A DNA stretch of 64,000 nucleotides from an uncultured Streptococcus sp. (GTDB lineage: Bacteria; Bacillota; Bacilli; Lactobacillales; Streptococcaceae). Position 1 is the stretch's first letter. Every line of letters starts with the position of its first letter. The stretch covers positions 62,001-126,000 of the forward strand of contig NZ_CABFMF010000022.1 of the NCBI RefSeq assembly GCF_901875575.1, in the 5' to 3' direction. Position numbers and translations under genes: made by a program. This document shows, piece by piece, positions 52,927 to 60,954 of this stretch. A model generated the notes under the pieces. The model saw only the letters and a list, made by a program, of their open reading frames with translations, was not told the origin of the DNA and ran no database searches.

Positions 52927-53362
52927 GTATGTTCAACTCGTATCGCAAGAGGACTTTGGGAGATATTTTAAACACCAAGCTCAGTGGAATAATCGTTTAC
53001 GGTCGACAGGTGGTCGATTCTTCCCTAAGGATGGACATTTGGATTTTAACCCCAAAGTCTATCAAGAACTGGGTTTAGATATTTTTCGAAAAATTGTCCG
53101 CCATGAGCTCTGCCATTATCATCTTTATTTTGAAGGAAGAGGTTATCAGCATAAGGATCAGGACTTCAAAGAGCTTTTAAAAGAAGTAGATGGTTTACGA
53201 TTTGTACCAACCTTGCCAAATAGCAACTCCAAACCACTCAAACTTTATCGTTGTCAATCCTGCCAGCAAACTTATCATCGCAAGCGTAGGATTGATACCA
53301 AACGCTATCGGTGTGGAATCTGTCGTGGTCAATTAATACAAATAAATCAGACTGAGGACTGA
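52913..53362 (+). CDS. SprT-like zinc metalloprotease-fold protein
   Basis: 149 residues. VRHELCHYHLYFEGRGYQHK has the HExxH-type zinc site (HELCH), and the C-terminus is a zinc ribbon: CQSC...CGIC. SprT-like proteins are predicted proteases; bacterial substrates are unknown. It overlaps the end of tex by 14 bases, implying coupled translation. Confidence 0.9.
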   Translation: MNLTEYVQLVSQEDFGRYFKHQAQWNNRLRSTGGRFFPKDGHLDFNPKVYQELGLDIFRKIVRHELCHYHLYFEGRGYQHKDQDFKELLKEVDGLRFVPTLPNSNSKPLKLYRCQSCQQTYHRKRRIDTKRYRCGICRGQLIQINQTED

Positions 53363-53419
53363 TGAATCTCAGCTAGTTCCATGATAAACTAAGAAAAACA
53401 AATCAAAAGAGGAAATATC

Positions 53420-53692
53420 ATGAATAGTAAATTTTATAAAATGAGACGAAATCGCATGATTTCAGGAGTTCTAGCAGGTTTGTCAGACAAGTGGAACTTT
53501 GATGTTACCCTTGTTCGCTTCCTATTTGCAATTTTTACTATTGCAAACTTCGGAGTAGGTGTCATTATCTATGTAATTCTTGCTTCTATTCTCCCAATTA
53601 AGGAAGACATTGAAGAGGAAATGTATGGAACAGGCCCACGCAAACGCAAAGAAGCCCAAGCTATTGAAGACAATGATGGATGGTTTTGGTGA
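53420..53692 (+). CDS. PspC domain protein
   Basis: 90 residues. FYKMRRNRMISGVLAGLSDK is the start of the PspC domain; a long hydrophobic helix (FLFAIFTIANFGVGVIIYVI) and LPIKEDIEEE follow. Small envelope-stress-type membrane proteins of this family occur without the rest of the psp system in streptococci. RBS is AGAGGAAATATC. Confidence 0.9.
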   Translation: MNSKFYKMRRNRMISGVLAGLSDKWNFDVTLVRFLFAIFTIANFGVGVIIYVILASILPIKEDIEEEMYGTGPRKRKEAQAIEDNDGWFW

Positions 53693-53753
53693 GGTAAATC
53701 AATAGGTAACAAAGGTTTTGCTACATGATTATGAATGGAAAGAAGGTAGTAGC

Positions 53754-53976
53754 ATGCTTAGGAAATACTTTAAAAACCATAAATGGACAGACACATTCTG
53801 AATTTTGTTTATTTTGATTGCTAATTTTCTATCAACCAATAATTACTTATACCACTTAACGAAACAGGATTTTTCAGAAGAAGGTTGTATTTTAGCAATT
53901 CCTTTGTTTCTTTTTCACTTCCTCTTCATAGATAAATTTATCATTTCTAGACGTAATCAGAAAGATAATGAACCTC
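53754..53976 (+). pseudogene. Broken small membrane-protein gene
   Basis: After an AAGG-type RBS, ATG 53754 opens MLRKYFKNHKWTDTF, then TGA at 53799. The same frame continues with ILFILIANFLSTNN and a second hydrophobic stretch (ILAIPLFLFHFLFIDKFIIS). A strong terminator starts at 53978 inside the continued frame, so the gene's natural end probably lay before it. One nonsense change near codon 16 splits the gene. Family not recognised. Confidence 0.5.
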
Positions 53977-53977
53977 T

Positions 53978-54006
53978 AACCCTTGCATCTGCAAGGGTTT
54001 TCTTCT
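53978..54006 (+). terminator. Terminator before the ABC transporter region
   Basis: AACCCTTGC / GCAAGGGTT perfect 9-bp stem, 4-base loop, then TTTCTTCTT. Confidence 0.85.
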
Positions 54007-54057
54007 TACTTTATTTTTATGGTAAAATAGTTTTAATAAAATGTTTACATTTCACCC

Positions 54058-54079
54058 AATCTTACAAAAATGTAAGATT
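54058..54079. promoter_or_regulatory. Perfect 22-bp palindrome, likely operator of the BceAB-type transporter
   Basis: AATCTTACA-AAAA-TGTAAGATT is a perfect 9-4-9 inverted repeat. It fits the TNACA-N4-TGTAA form bound by BceR-like response regulators that control this transporter class. A further half-site (TTGTAAGGTT) follows at 54090. The matching two-component system is not in the window. Confidence 0.7.
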
Positions 54080-54163
54080 AAAGTCTCTTTTGTAAGGTTA
54101 GGCTATGGCAAGCGGTCTGTTTTTGATGTAAACTAGACTCATAAAGAACAAAGGAGTAACATC

Positions 54164-54274
54164 ATGAAACAAATCTTACAGAAGAAAACTAGAAAACCAA
54201 GCCAGAAAGATATCGAGCGCGTTCAGCTAGGATGCGCTATGATGCAAGCGACATTTCATTTGATGGGATATTAA
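54164..54274 (+). CDS. 36-residue ORF leading the ABC transporter genes
   Basis: ATG after AAAGGAGTAACATC, a strong RBS. The product is MKQILQKKTRKPSQKDIERV then QLGCAMMQATFHLMGY: a basic N-terminal half and a hydrophobic C-terminal half. It ends 14 bases before the ATPase ATG, whose RBS (AAAGGAG) follows the stop. Not recognised; it could be a small protein of the operon or a translation leader. Confidence 0.55.
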   Translation: MKQILQKKTRKPSQKDIERVQLGCAMMQATFHLMGY

Positions 54275-54288
54275 GAAAGGAGATTCTC

Positions 54289-55047
54289 ATGACACTTTTA
54301 GATGTAAAACACGTTCAAAAAATTTATAAAACTCGTTTTCAGGGCAACCAAGTAGAAGCTCTCAAGGATATTCACTTTACCGTAGAAAAGGGTGACTACG
54401 TTGCCATCATGGGTGAGTCTGGTTCTGGTAAATCAACTCTTCTCAATATCCTAGCTATGCTGGATAAACCAACTCGTGGTCAGGTTTACCTGAATGGAAC
54501 AGACACCGCAACCATTAAAAATTCACAGGCTTCTAGCTTCCGTCGTGAAAAGTTGGGCTTTGTCTTCCAAGATTTTAACTTGCTTGATACTTTATCTGTT
54601 AAGGATAATATCTTGCTTCCCTTAGTTTTATCAAGAAGACCCATTACGGAGATGATGAAGAAATTGGTGGTAACAGCTGAGAATCTGGGAATCAATCAAT
54701 TGCAAGAGAAGTACCCTTATGAAATCTCTGGTGGGCAAAAACAAAGGGTAGCAGTTGCACGGGCTATCATCACAGAGCCAGAAATTCTTCTTGCGGATGA
54801 GCCAACAGGAGCCCTTGATTCCAAGTCCTCTACAGCCTTACTCGATGTCTTTGATGAAATCAATGAGCGTGGTCAAACCATTCTCATGGTAACCCACTCA
54901 ACGGCGGCAGCTAGCAGGGCTAAGCGCGTTCTCTTTATCAAGGACGGCATTCTTTACAACCAAATCTATCGTGGAGAAAAAACAGACCGTCAGATGTTCC
55001 AAGAAATTTCTGATACCTTGACTGTCATGGCAAGCGAGGTGAATTAG
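54289..55047 (+). CDS. Peptide-resistance ABC transporter ATPase (BceA type)
   Basis: 252 residues. Walker A GESGSGKSTLL, signature ISGGQKQRVAVARAI, Walker B ILLADEPTGALDS. The closest class is the MacB/BceA ATPases paired with ten-helix BceB permeases that remove antimicrobial peptides such as bacitracin from their targets. Start chosen at the ATG 54289 after AAAGGAGATTCTC; the frame is open upstream through the small ORF. The permease starts 1 base after its stop. Confidence 0.93.
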   Translation: MTLLDVKHVQKIYKTRFQGNQVEALKDIHFTVEKGDYVAIMGESGSGKSTLLNILAMLDKPTRGQVYLNGTDTATIKNSQASSFRREKLGFVFQDFNLLDTLSVKDNILLPLVLSRRPITEMMKKLVVTAENLGINQLQEKYPYEISGGQKQRVAVARAIITEPEILLADEPTGALDSKSSTALLDVFDEINERGQTILMVTHSTAAASRAKRVLFIKDGILYNQIYRGEKTDRQMFQEISDTLTVMASEVN

Positions 55048-55048
55048 T

Positions 55049-57037
55049 ATGTTTCGATTAACCAATAAGTTAGCGGTATCGAACTTGATTAAAAACCGCA
55101 AACTCTATTATCCTTTTGCGCTGGCTGTTCTCTTAGCAGTCACCGTCACCTATCTCTTTTATTCCCTAACCTTCAATCCCAAGATTGCAGAAATTCGTGG
55201 AGGAGAAACGATTCAAGCTACTCTTGGATTTGGTATGTTTGTCGTTACCCTTGCGTCAGCTATTATCGTCCTCTATGCCAATAGTTTTGTTATGAAGAAC
55301 CGTTCCAAAGAACTGGGGATTTATGGCATGTTGGGCTTGGAGAAACGTCACCTGATCAGTATGACCTTTAAGGAGTTGATACTATTTGGAATTTTAACTG
55401 TTGGAGCAGGAATCGGTATTGGAGCCTTGTTTGACAAGTTGATTTTCGCCTTCTTGCTCAAACTGATGAAATTAAAGGTTGAGCTGGTCGCTACCTTCCA
55501 GATGAAAGTTGTCATTACAGTACTTCTTGTCTTTGGTTTGATTTTCCTAGGACTCATGTTCCTGAATGCCCTTCGAATCGCCCGTATGAATGCCCTCCAG
55601 CTCTCTCGTGAGAAAGCAAGCGGAGAGAAAAAAGGTCGTTTCCTACCTCTCCAAACTATTCTTGGTTCCATAAGTTTAGGGATTGGCTATTATCTTGCCC
55701 TTATGGTAAAAGATCCTCTTACAGCCTTAACAACCTTCTTCCTAGCTGTTTTACTGGTTATCCTTGGGACCTATCTCTTGTTCAATGCAGGGATTACCGT
55801 TTTCCTACAAATCTTGAAGAAAAATAAGAAATACTATTACCAACCAAATAACCTGATCTCAGTGTCTAACTTGATTTTCCGTATGAAGAAAAATGCGGTT
55901 GGACTAGCAACTATCGCTATCTTGTCAACAATGGTTTTGGTAACCATGTCAGCAGCGACTAGTATTTTCAATGCCTCAGAAAGCTTTAAAAAAGTTCTAA
56001 ATCCTCATGATTTTGGGGTTTCAGGGCAAAATGTTGAAAAAGAAGACTTGGACAAACTCTTGAGCCAGTTTGCAAGCGACAAAGGTTATAAGATTAAAGA
56101 GAAAGAAGTGCTTCGTTACACTTACTTTGGTGTTGCAAATCAAGAAGGAACCAAGTTAACCCTTTTTGAAAAAGGACAAAACCGTGTCCAACCCACAACA
56201 GTTTTCATGGTATTTGACCAAAAAGATTATGAAAATATGACTGGTCAAAAACTTTCTCTATCAGGAAATGAGGTTGGACTCTTTGCCAAGAATGAGGGAG
56301 TTAAAGAACAGAAAGCTCTAACTCTAAATGATCATCAATTTTCTGTCAAAGAAGAATTTACTAAAGATTTCATTGTCAACCATGTCCCAAATCAGTTTAA
56401 TATTTTGACTGCTGATTACAATTACCTTGTTGTTCCTGATCTACAAGCCTTTTTGGACCAATTCCCAGATTCGGCTATCTATAATCAGTTTTACGGTGGT
56501 ATGAATGTAAATATTAGTGAAGAAGAACAACTCAAGGTCGCTGAAGAATATGAAAAATACTTACAAAAGTTTAATGCTCAATTAAACACTGAAGGTAGCT
56601 ATGTGTATGGTAGCAATCTAGCAGATGCTAGTGCTCAGATGAGTGTCCTCTTTGGTGGTGTCTTCTTTATCGGTATTTTCCTATCCATTATCTTTATGGT
56701 CGGAACCGTTCTGGTCATCTATTACAAACAAATTTCTGAAGGCTATGAAGACCGTGAACGCTTTATTATCTTGCAGAAAGTCGGTTTAGGTCAAAAGCAA
56801 ATCAAGCAAACCATCAACAAACAGGTTTTAACTGTATTCTTCCTTCCTTTGCTCTTTGCCTTCCTACATCTCGCCTTTGCCTACCATATGATTAGCCTGA
56901 TTCTAAAAGTGATTGGTGTACTGGATGCGACTATGGTGTTGACTGTGACCTTGTCTATCTGCGCTATTTTCCTCATCGCCTATGTATTGATTTTCATGAT
57001 TACTTCAAGAAGTTATCGCAAGATTGTGCAAATGTAA
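55049..57037 (+). CDS. Peptide-resistance ABC transporter permease (BceB type)
   Basis: 662 residues with ten predicted helices: one near the N-terminus, then the FtsX-like segments (VTLASAIIVLYANSFVMKNR with the GIYGMLGL motif) and a large extracytoplasmic domain (about 315-530) after helix 8, which in BceB senses the peptide. The last two helices end at ITSRSYRKIVQM. It forms an operon with the ATPase, likely induced through the palindrome upstream. Confidence 0.93.
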   Translation: MFRLTNKLAVSNLIKNRKLYYPFALAVLLAVTVTYLFYSLTFNPKIAEIRGGETIQATLGFGMFVVTLASAIIVLYANSFVMKNRSKELGIYGMLGLEKRHLISMTFKELILFGILTVGAGIGIGALFDKLIFAFLLKLMKLKVELVATFQMKVVITVLLVFGLIFLGLMFLNALRIARMNALQLSREKASGEKKGRFLPLQTILGSISLGIGYYLALMVKDPLTALTTFFLAVLLVILGTYLLFNAGITVFLQILKKNKKYYYQPNNLISVSNLIFRMKKNAVGLATIAILSTMVLVTMSAATSIFNASESFKKVLNPHDFGVSGQNVEKEDLDKLLSQFASDKGYKIKEKEVLRYTYFGVANQEGTKLTLFEKGQNRVQPTTVFMVFDQKDYENMTGQKLSLSGNEVGLFAKNEGVKEQKALTLNDHQFSVKEEFTKDFIVNHVPNQFNILTADYNYLVVPDLQAFLDQFPDSAIYNQFYGGMNVNISEEEQLKVAEEYEKYLQKFNAQLNTEGSYVYGSNLADASAQMSVLFGGVFFIGIFLSIIFMVGTVLVIYYKQISEGYEDRERFIILQKVGLGQKQIKQTINKQVLTVFFLPLLFAFLHLAFAYHMISLILKVIGVLDATMVLTVTLSICAIFLIAYVLIFMITSRSYRKIVQM

Positions 57038-57043
57038 AAAAAG

Positions 57044-57075
57044 ATACCTCGACTTCAAAATCGAGGTATTTCTTG
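57044..57075. terminator. Bidirectional terminator after the permease
   Basis: ATACCTCGA / TCGAGGTAT perfect 9-bp stem followed by TTCTTG; preceded by AAAAAA, so it can serve both converging genes. Confidence 0.8.
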
Positions 57076-57079
57076 TATT

Positions 57080-57775
57080 TTAAATGCTGAAAAGTTGTCC
57101 TAGCAGAAAGGTAACTCCCATGGTTAAAAGACCAATAGCAAGGTTCCGAATCATAGCTGTTTTAGTTGGGGCTTTTCCAAGTTTGGCGCTTGTGTAGCCA
57201 GTCATCAAGAGTGAAACTCCTACAATCAGGACAGTAGCAGGGATGCGGTATTCACTTGGGAAAATGGTTACTGAGAGCATTGGAGGCAAACTTCCAAGGA
57301 AAAAGGCAACGAAGCTAGAAATGGCAGCGTGCCAAGGATTGGTAAATTCTTCATACTCAATCCCATATTTTTCCTCTACCAAAGCCTTGAGTGGATTTTT
57401 AAGAAAGGCCTTATTTGTCAAGAGCTGGGCAGAGGTTTCGCATTCTCCATTTTGGATATAGGCAGCATAGAGGGACTTTTTGGCTAGCTCCAAATCTTGG
57501 TCTAGCAAGAGTTTTTCTCGCGCAACAGCTGCTTCCTCAGTATCTTTTTGAGTTGAAACGGATACATATTCTCCACCAGCCATTGAAAAGGCACCAGCTA
57601 AGATAGCCGCAAAACCTGATAAAAAAATAATCCAGATATTGCTTGTGGCACTGGCAACCCCGATAACCACACCAGCAATGGAAATAATTCCATCATTAGC
57701 ACCAAGAACACCCGCACGCAGGATATTTAAACGACCTGCAAAATTTGAATCAATTTCGTGATTTGTTTCTGACAT
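57080..57775 (-). CDS. VIT1/CCC1 family membrane transporter
   Basis: 231 residues from the ATG at 57775 (MSETNHEIDSNFAG), chosen for the RBS AAAGGAGATTAGT; the open frame upstream lacks one. LRAGVLGANDGIISIAGVV is the family's first helix and AILAGAFSMAGGEYVSVSTQ the second, followed by a cytoplasmic helical segment and three C-terminal helices. The family moves Fe(II) and Mn(II) across membranes; substrate here is not settled. Confidence 0.93.
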   Translation of the reverse strand: MSETNHEIDSNFAGRLNILRAGVLGANDGIISIAGVVIGVASATSNIWIIFLSGFAAILAGAFSMAGGEYVSVSTQKDTEEAAVAREKLLLDQDLELAKKSLYAAYIQNGECETSAQLLTNKAFLKNPLKALVEEKYGIEYEEFTNPWHAAISSFVAFFLGSLPPMLSVTIFPSEYRIPATVLIVGVSLLMTGYTSAKLGKAPTKTAMIRNLAIGLLTMGVTFLLGQLFSI

Positions 57776-57962
57776 ACTAATCTCCTTTTTATCCATTATA
57801 AAGGAAAAATATAGGAAAATCAATCTTTTAAAACTATCTGAAAAAAGTTGCACGATTTTAATTTTACGAGCTTTTTTAAGAGTTAGAAACAGCACTAGCT
57901 TGTAGGGAAGGATAAAAGAGAAGCAAAGCTGATAGACTAGTCCTTTTTCTAGTTATCTATGG

Positions 57963-57968
57963 TATAAT
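57963..57968 (+). promoter_or_regulatory. Extended -10 of the HAD-HAD-ftsY operon
   Basis: TATGGTATAAT; TATAAT at 57963-57968, 37 bases before the first ATG. Confidence 0.7.
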
Positions 57969-58005
57969 AGGAGGTAGATTTACTAATCGGAGTAAGAAAG
58001 ATTTT

Positions 58006-58797
58006 ATGATTAAACTAGTAGCAACGGATATGGACGGAACCTTCCTAGATGGGAATGGACGCTTTGATATGGACCGCCTCAAGTCTCTCTTAGCTTCCTA
58101 CAAGGAAAAAGGGATTTACTTTGCAGTGGCTTCGGGTCGAGGATTTCTATCCTTAGAAAAATTATTTGCTGATGTTCGTGAGGATATTATTTTCATCGCG
58201 GAAAATGGCAGTTTGGTCGAATATCAAGGTCAGGACTTGTATGAAGCGACTATGTCTCGTGAGTTTTATCTGGCAACTTTTGAAAAGCTGAAAACTTCAC
58301 CTTATGTAGACATCAATAAACTGCTCTTGACGGGAAAAAAAGGCTCTTATGTGCTAGATACGGTTGATGAGACCTATTTGAAAGAGAGTCAGCACTATAA
58401 TGAAAATATCCAAAAAGTAACGAGTTTGGATGATATCACAGATGATATTTTCAAATTTACAACCAACTTCACAGAAGAAACTCTCGAAGATGGGGAGGCT
58501 TGGGTCAATGAAAATGTCTCTGGTGTTAAGGCCATGACAACTGGCTTTGAATCTATTGATATTGTTCTGGACTATGTCGATAAGGGTGTGGCTATTGTTG
58601 AATTGGCTAAAAAACTTGGCATCACAATGGATCAGGTTATGGCTTTTGGAGACAATTTAAATGACTTGCATATGATGCAGGTTGTGGGACATCCTGTAGC
58701 TCCTGAAAATGCACGACCAGAAATTTTAGAATTAGCAGAGACTGTGATTGGTCACCATAAGGACCAGTCGGTTATAGCTTATATGGAGGGCTTATAA
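58006..58797 (+). CDS. HAD phosphatase, Cof type (first)
   Basis: 263 residues. DMDGTFLDGNG is motif I, SGRGF motif II, and MAFGDNLNDLHMM motif IV with the metal-binding aspartates. The C2B cap lies between. Likely acts on sugar phosphates or similar metabolites. Its stop overlaps the ATG of the next HAD gene (TAATG). Confidence 0.92.
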   Translation: MIKLVATDMDGTFLDGNGRFDMDRLKSLLASYKEKGIYFAVASGRGFLSLEKLFADVREDIIFIAENGSLVEYQGQDLYEATMSREFYLATFEKLKTSPYVDINKLLLTGKKGSYVLDTVDETYLKESQHYNENIQKVTSLDDITDDIFKFTTNFTEETLEDGEAWVNENVSGVKAMTTGFESIDIVLDYVDKGVAIVELAKKLGITMDQVMAFGDNLNDLHMMQVVGHPVAPENARPEILELAETVIGHHKDQSVIAYMEGL

Positions 58798-59615
58798 TGG
58801 CAGATATAAAATTGATTGCATTGGACTTGGACGGGACCTTGCTAACTACTGATAAAAGGCTGACAGATCGAACCAAGGCAACCTTGAAAGCTGCGCGTGA
58901 TCGTGGGATTAAGGTGGTTTTGACAACAGGTCGTCCTCTAAAAGCCATGGATTTCTTTCTCCATGAGCTAGGGACTGACGGTCAGGAAGATGAGTATACC
59001 ATTACTTTTAATGGTGGATTAGTTCAGAAAAATACAGGCGAAATCCTTGATAAGACAGTTTTTTCATATGATGATGTAGCACGTTTGTATGAGGAAACAG
59101 AGAAATTATCACTGCCTCTGGATGCTATTTCAGAAGGAACTGTTTATCAAATTCAATCGGATCAAGAAAGTCTTTATGCCAAATTCAATCCAGCTTTGAC
59201 CTTTGTTCCAGTAGCCTTTGAAGACCTATCTAGTCAAATGACCTACAATAAATGCGTGACTGCCTTTGCTCAAGAACCCTTGGATGCAACCATTCAGAAG
59301 ATTTCTCCAGAATTGTTTGACCAATATGAAATCTTTAAATCACGTGAAATGTTGCTAGAGTGGTCACCAAAGAATGTTCATAAAGCAACAGGTTTGGCAA
59401 AACTAATCAGCCATCTTGGAATCGACCAAAGTCAAGTTATGGCCTGTGGGGATGAGGCCAATGACCTTTCTATGATTGAGTGGGCAGGGCTCGGTGTTGC
59501 TATGCAAAACGCTGTTCCTGAAGTCAAGGCAGTCGCAAATGTAGTGACTCCAATGACTAATGATGAGGAAGCTGTCGCCTGGGCTATCGAAGAATATGTG
59601 CTAAAGGAGAATTAA
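58797..59615 (+). CDS. HAD phosphatase, Cof type (second)
   Basis: 272 residues. DLDGTLLTTDKRLTDRTK is motif I, LTTGRPLKAM motif II, and MACGDEANDLSMIEWAG motif IV. A paralogue of the preceding gene with a C2B cap of similar size. Overlaps it by one base and ends 3 bases before ftsY, so all three are co-translated. Confidence 0.93.
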   Translation: MADIKLIALDLDGTLLTTDKRLTDRTKATLKAARDRGIKVVLTTGRPLKAMDFFLHELGTDGQEDEYTITFNGGLVQKNTGEILDKTVFSYDDVARLYEETEKLSLPLDAISEGTVYQIQSDQESLYAKFNPALTFVPVAFEDLSSQMTYNKCVTAFAQEPLDATIQKISPELFDQYEIFKSREMLLEWSPKNVHKATGLAKLISHLGIDQSQVMACGDEANDLSMIEWAGLGVAMQNAVPEVKAVANVVTPMTNDEEAVAWAIEEYVLKEN

Positions 59616-59618
59616 GAT

Positions 59619-60908
59619 ATGGGATTATTTGACCGTCTATTCGGAAAAAAAGAAGAACCTAAAATCGAAGAAGTTGTAAAAGAAGCTCTAGAAAATCTTG
59701 ATTTGTCTGAAGATACGGAGCCTGCTCTTACAGAAGCTGAGGAAGTCTCTCAGGAAGAAGCCGAGGTTGAAAGTTCTGAAGAAGCTGTGTTTGAAGAAGA
59801 GGAAATCCAAGACTCAGTTGAAGAAATTTTGGATTCAGACCCAGTTGTAGAGCTTCATCAAGAAGAAATAGAAGAATTTCCAAACTTAGAAGAAGTCTCA
59901 GAGGAAGAGAATATTGAGCACGAAGAAGCTGTAGAAGAAAATAGTTCTGAAGTGCTTGAACCAGAAACACTTCAAGCAGAAGAAACAGTTCAAGAAAAAT
60001 ATGACCGCAGTCTTAAGAAAACTCGCACAGGCTTCGGTGCCCGCTTGAACGCCTTCTTTGCTAATTTCCGCTCTGTTGACGAAGAATTTTTCGAGGAACT
60101 GGAAGAACTGCTAATCATGAGTGACGTTGGTGTCCAGGTTGCTTCTAACCTAACTGAGGAGCTACGATATGAAGCCAAACTTGAGAATGCCAAGAAACCA
60201 GATGCACTTCGTCGTGTTATTATTGAAAAATTGGTTGAGCTTTATGAAAAGGATGGCAACTATGATGAAAGTATCCACTTCCAAGATGGCTTGACAGTCA
60301 TGCTCTTTGTCGGTGTTAATGGTGTTGGGAAAACAACTTCTATCGGAAAACTAGCCCACCGCTACAAACAAGCTGGGGAAAAGGTCATGTTGGTTGCGGC
60401 AGACACCTTCCGTGCAGGGGCAGTAGCTCAACTAGCTGAATGGGGCCGTCGTGTGGACGTTCCAGTTGTAACTGGACCTGAAAAAGCTGATCCAGCCAGT
60501 GTAGTCTTTGATGGAATGGAACGTGCTATATCTGAGGGTATCGATATTCTTATGATTGATACCGCTGGTCGTCTGCAAAATAAGGATAACCTCATGGCTG
60601 AGCTGGAAAAGATTGGTCGTATCATCAAACGTGTTGTGCCAGAAGCCCCTCATGAAACTTTCTTGGCACTTGATGCATCAACAGGTCAAAATGCCCTGGT
60701 GCAGGCTAAAGAATTTTCAAAAATTACCCCTTTGACAGGAATTGTCTTGACTAAGATTGATGGAACTGCTCGAGGTGGTGTTGTGTTAGCCATCCGTGAA
60801 GAACTCAATATTCCTGTAAAATTGATTGGATTTGGTGAAAAAATCGATGACATTGGTGAGTTTAACTCAGAAAACTTTATGAAGGGTCTCTTGGAAGGCT
60901 TAATCTAA
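59619..60908 (+). CDS. ftsY: Signal recognition particle receptor FtsY
   Basis: 429 residues. The first ~130 residues form the acidic A domain (very rich in Glu, e.g. EEAEVESSEEAVFEEEE). The NG GTPase follows: GVNGVGKTTSIGKLAHRYKQ (G1), DTFRAGAVAQL, DTAGRLQNKDNLMAELEK (G3) and TKIDGTARGG (G4). It docks SRP-bound ribosomes at the membrane. Last gene of the HAD-HAD-ftsY operon, ended by a strong hairpin. Confidence 0.98.
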   Translation: MGLFDRLFGKKEEPKIEEVVKEALENLDLSEDTEPALTEAEEVSQEEAEVESSEEAVFEEEEIQDSVEEILDSDPVVELHQEEIEEFPNLEEVSEEENIEHEEAVEENSSEVLEPETLQAEETVQEKYDRSLKKTRTGFGARLNAFFANFRSVDEEFFEELEELLIMSDVGVQVASNLTEELRYEAKLENAKKPDALRRVIIEKLVELYEKDGNYDESIHFQDGLTVMLFVGVNGVGKTTSIGKLAHRYKQAGEKVMLVAADTFRAGAVAQLAEWGRRVDVPVVTGPEKADPASVVFDGMERAISEGIDILMIDTAGRLQNKDNLMAELEKIGRIIKRVVPEAPHETFLALDASTGQNALVQAKEFSKITPLTGIVLTKIDGTARGGVVLAIREELNIPVKLIGFGEKIDDIGEFNSENFMKGLLEGLI

Positions 60909-60916
60909 TCAGAAGC

Positions 60917-60954
60917 AAAAATCCTGCAAGGTAGAAACTTGCAGGATTTTTTTA
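60917..60954. terminator. Bidirectional terminator between ftsY and zwf
   Basis: AAAATCCTGCAAG / CTTGCAGGATTTT perfect 13-bp stem followed by TTT, with A run on the left. Confidence 0.85.

Noticed and set aside
53805..54095. 96-codon frame continuing through the terminator at 53978
   Set aside because: It starts at a TTG without an RBS and its last third reads through a strong terminator and AT-rich intergenic sequence, so it was not called as an intact gene.
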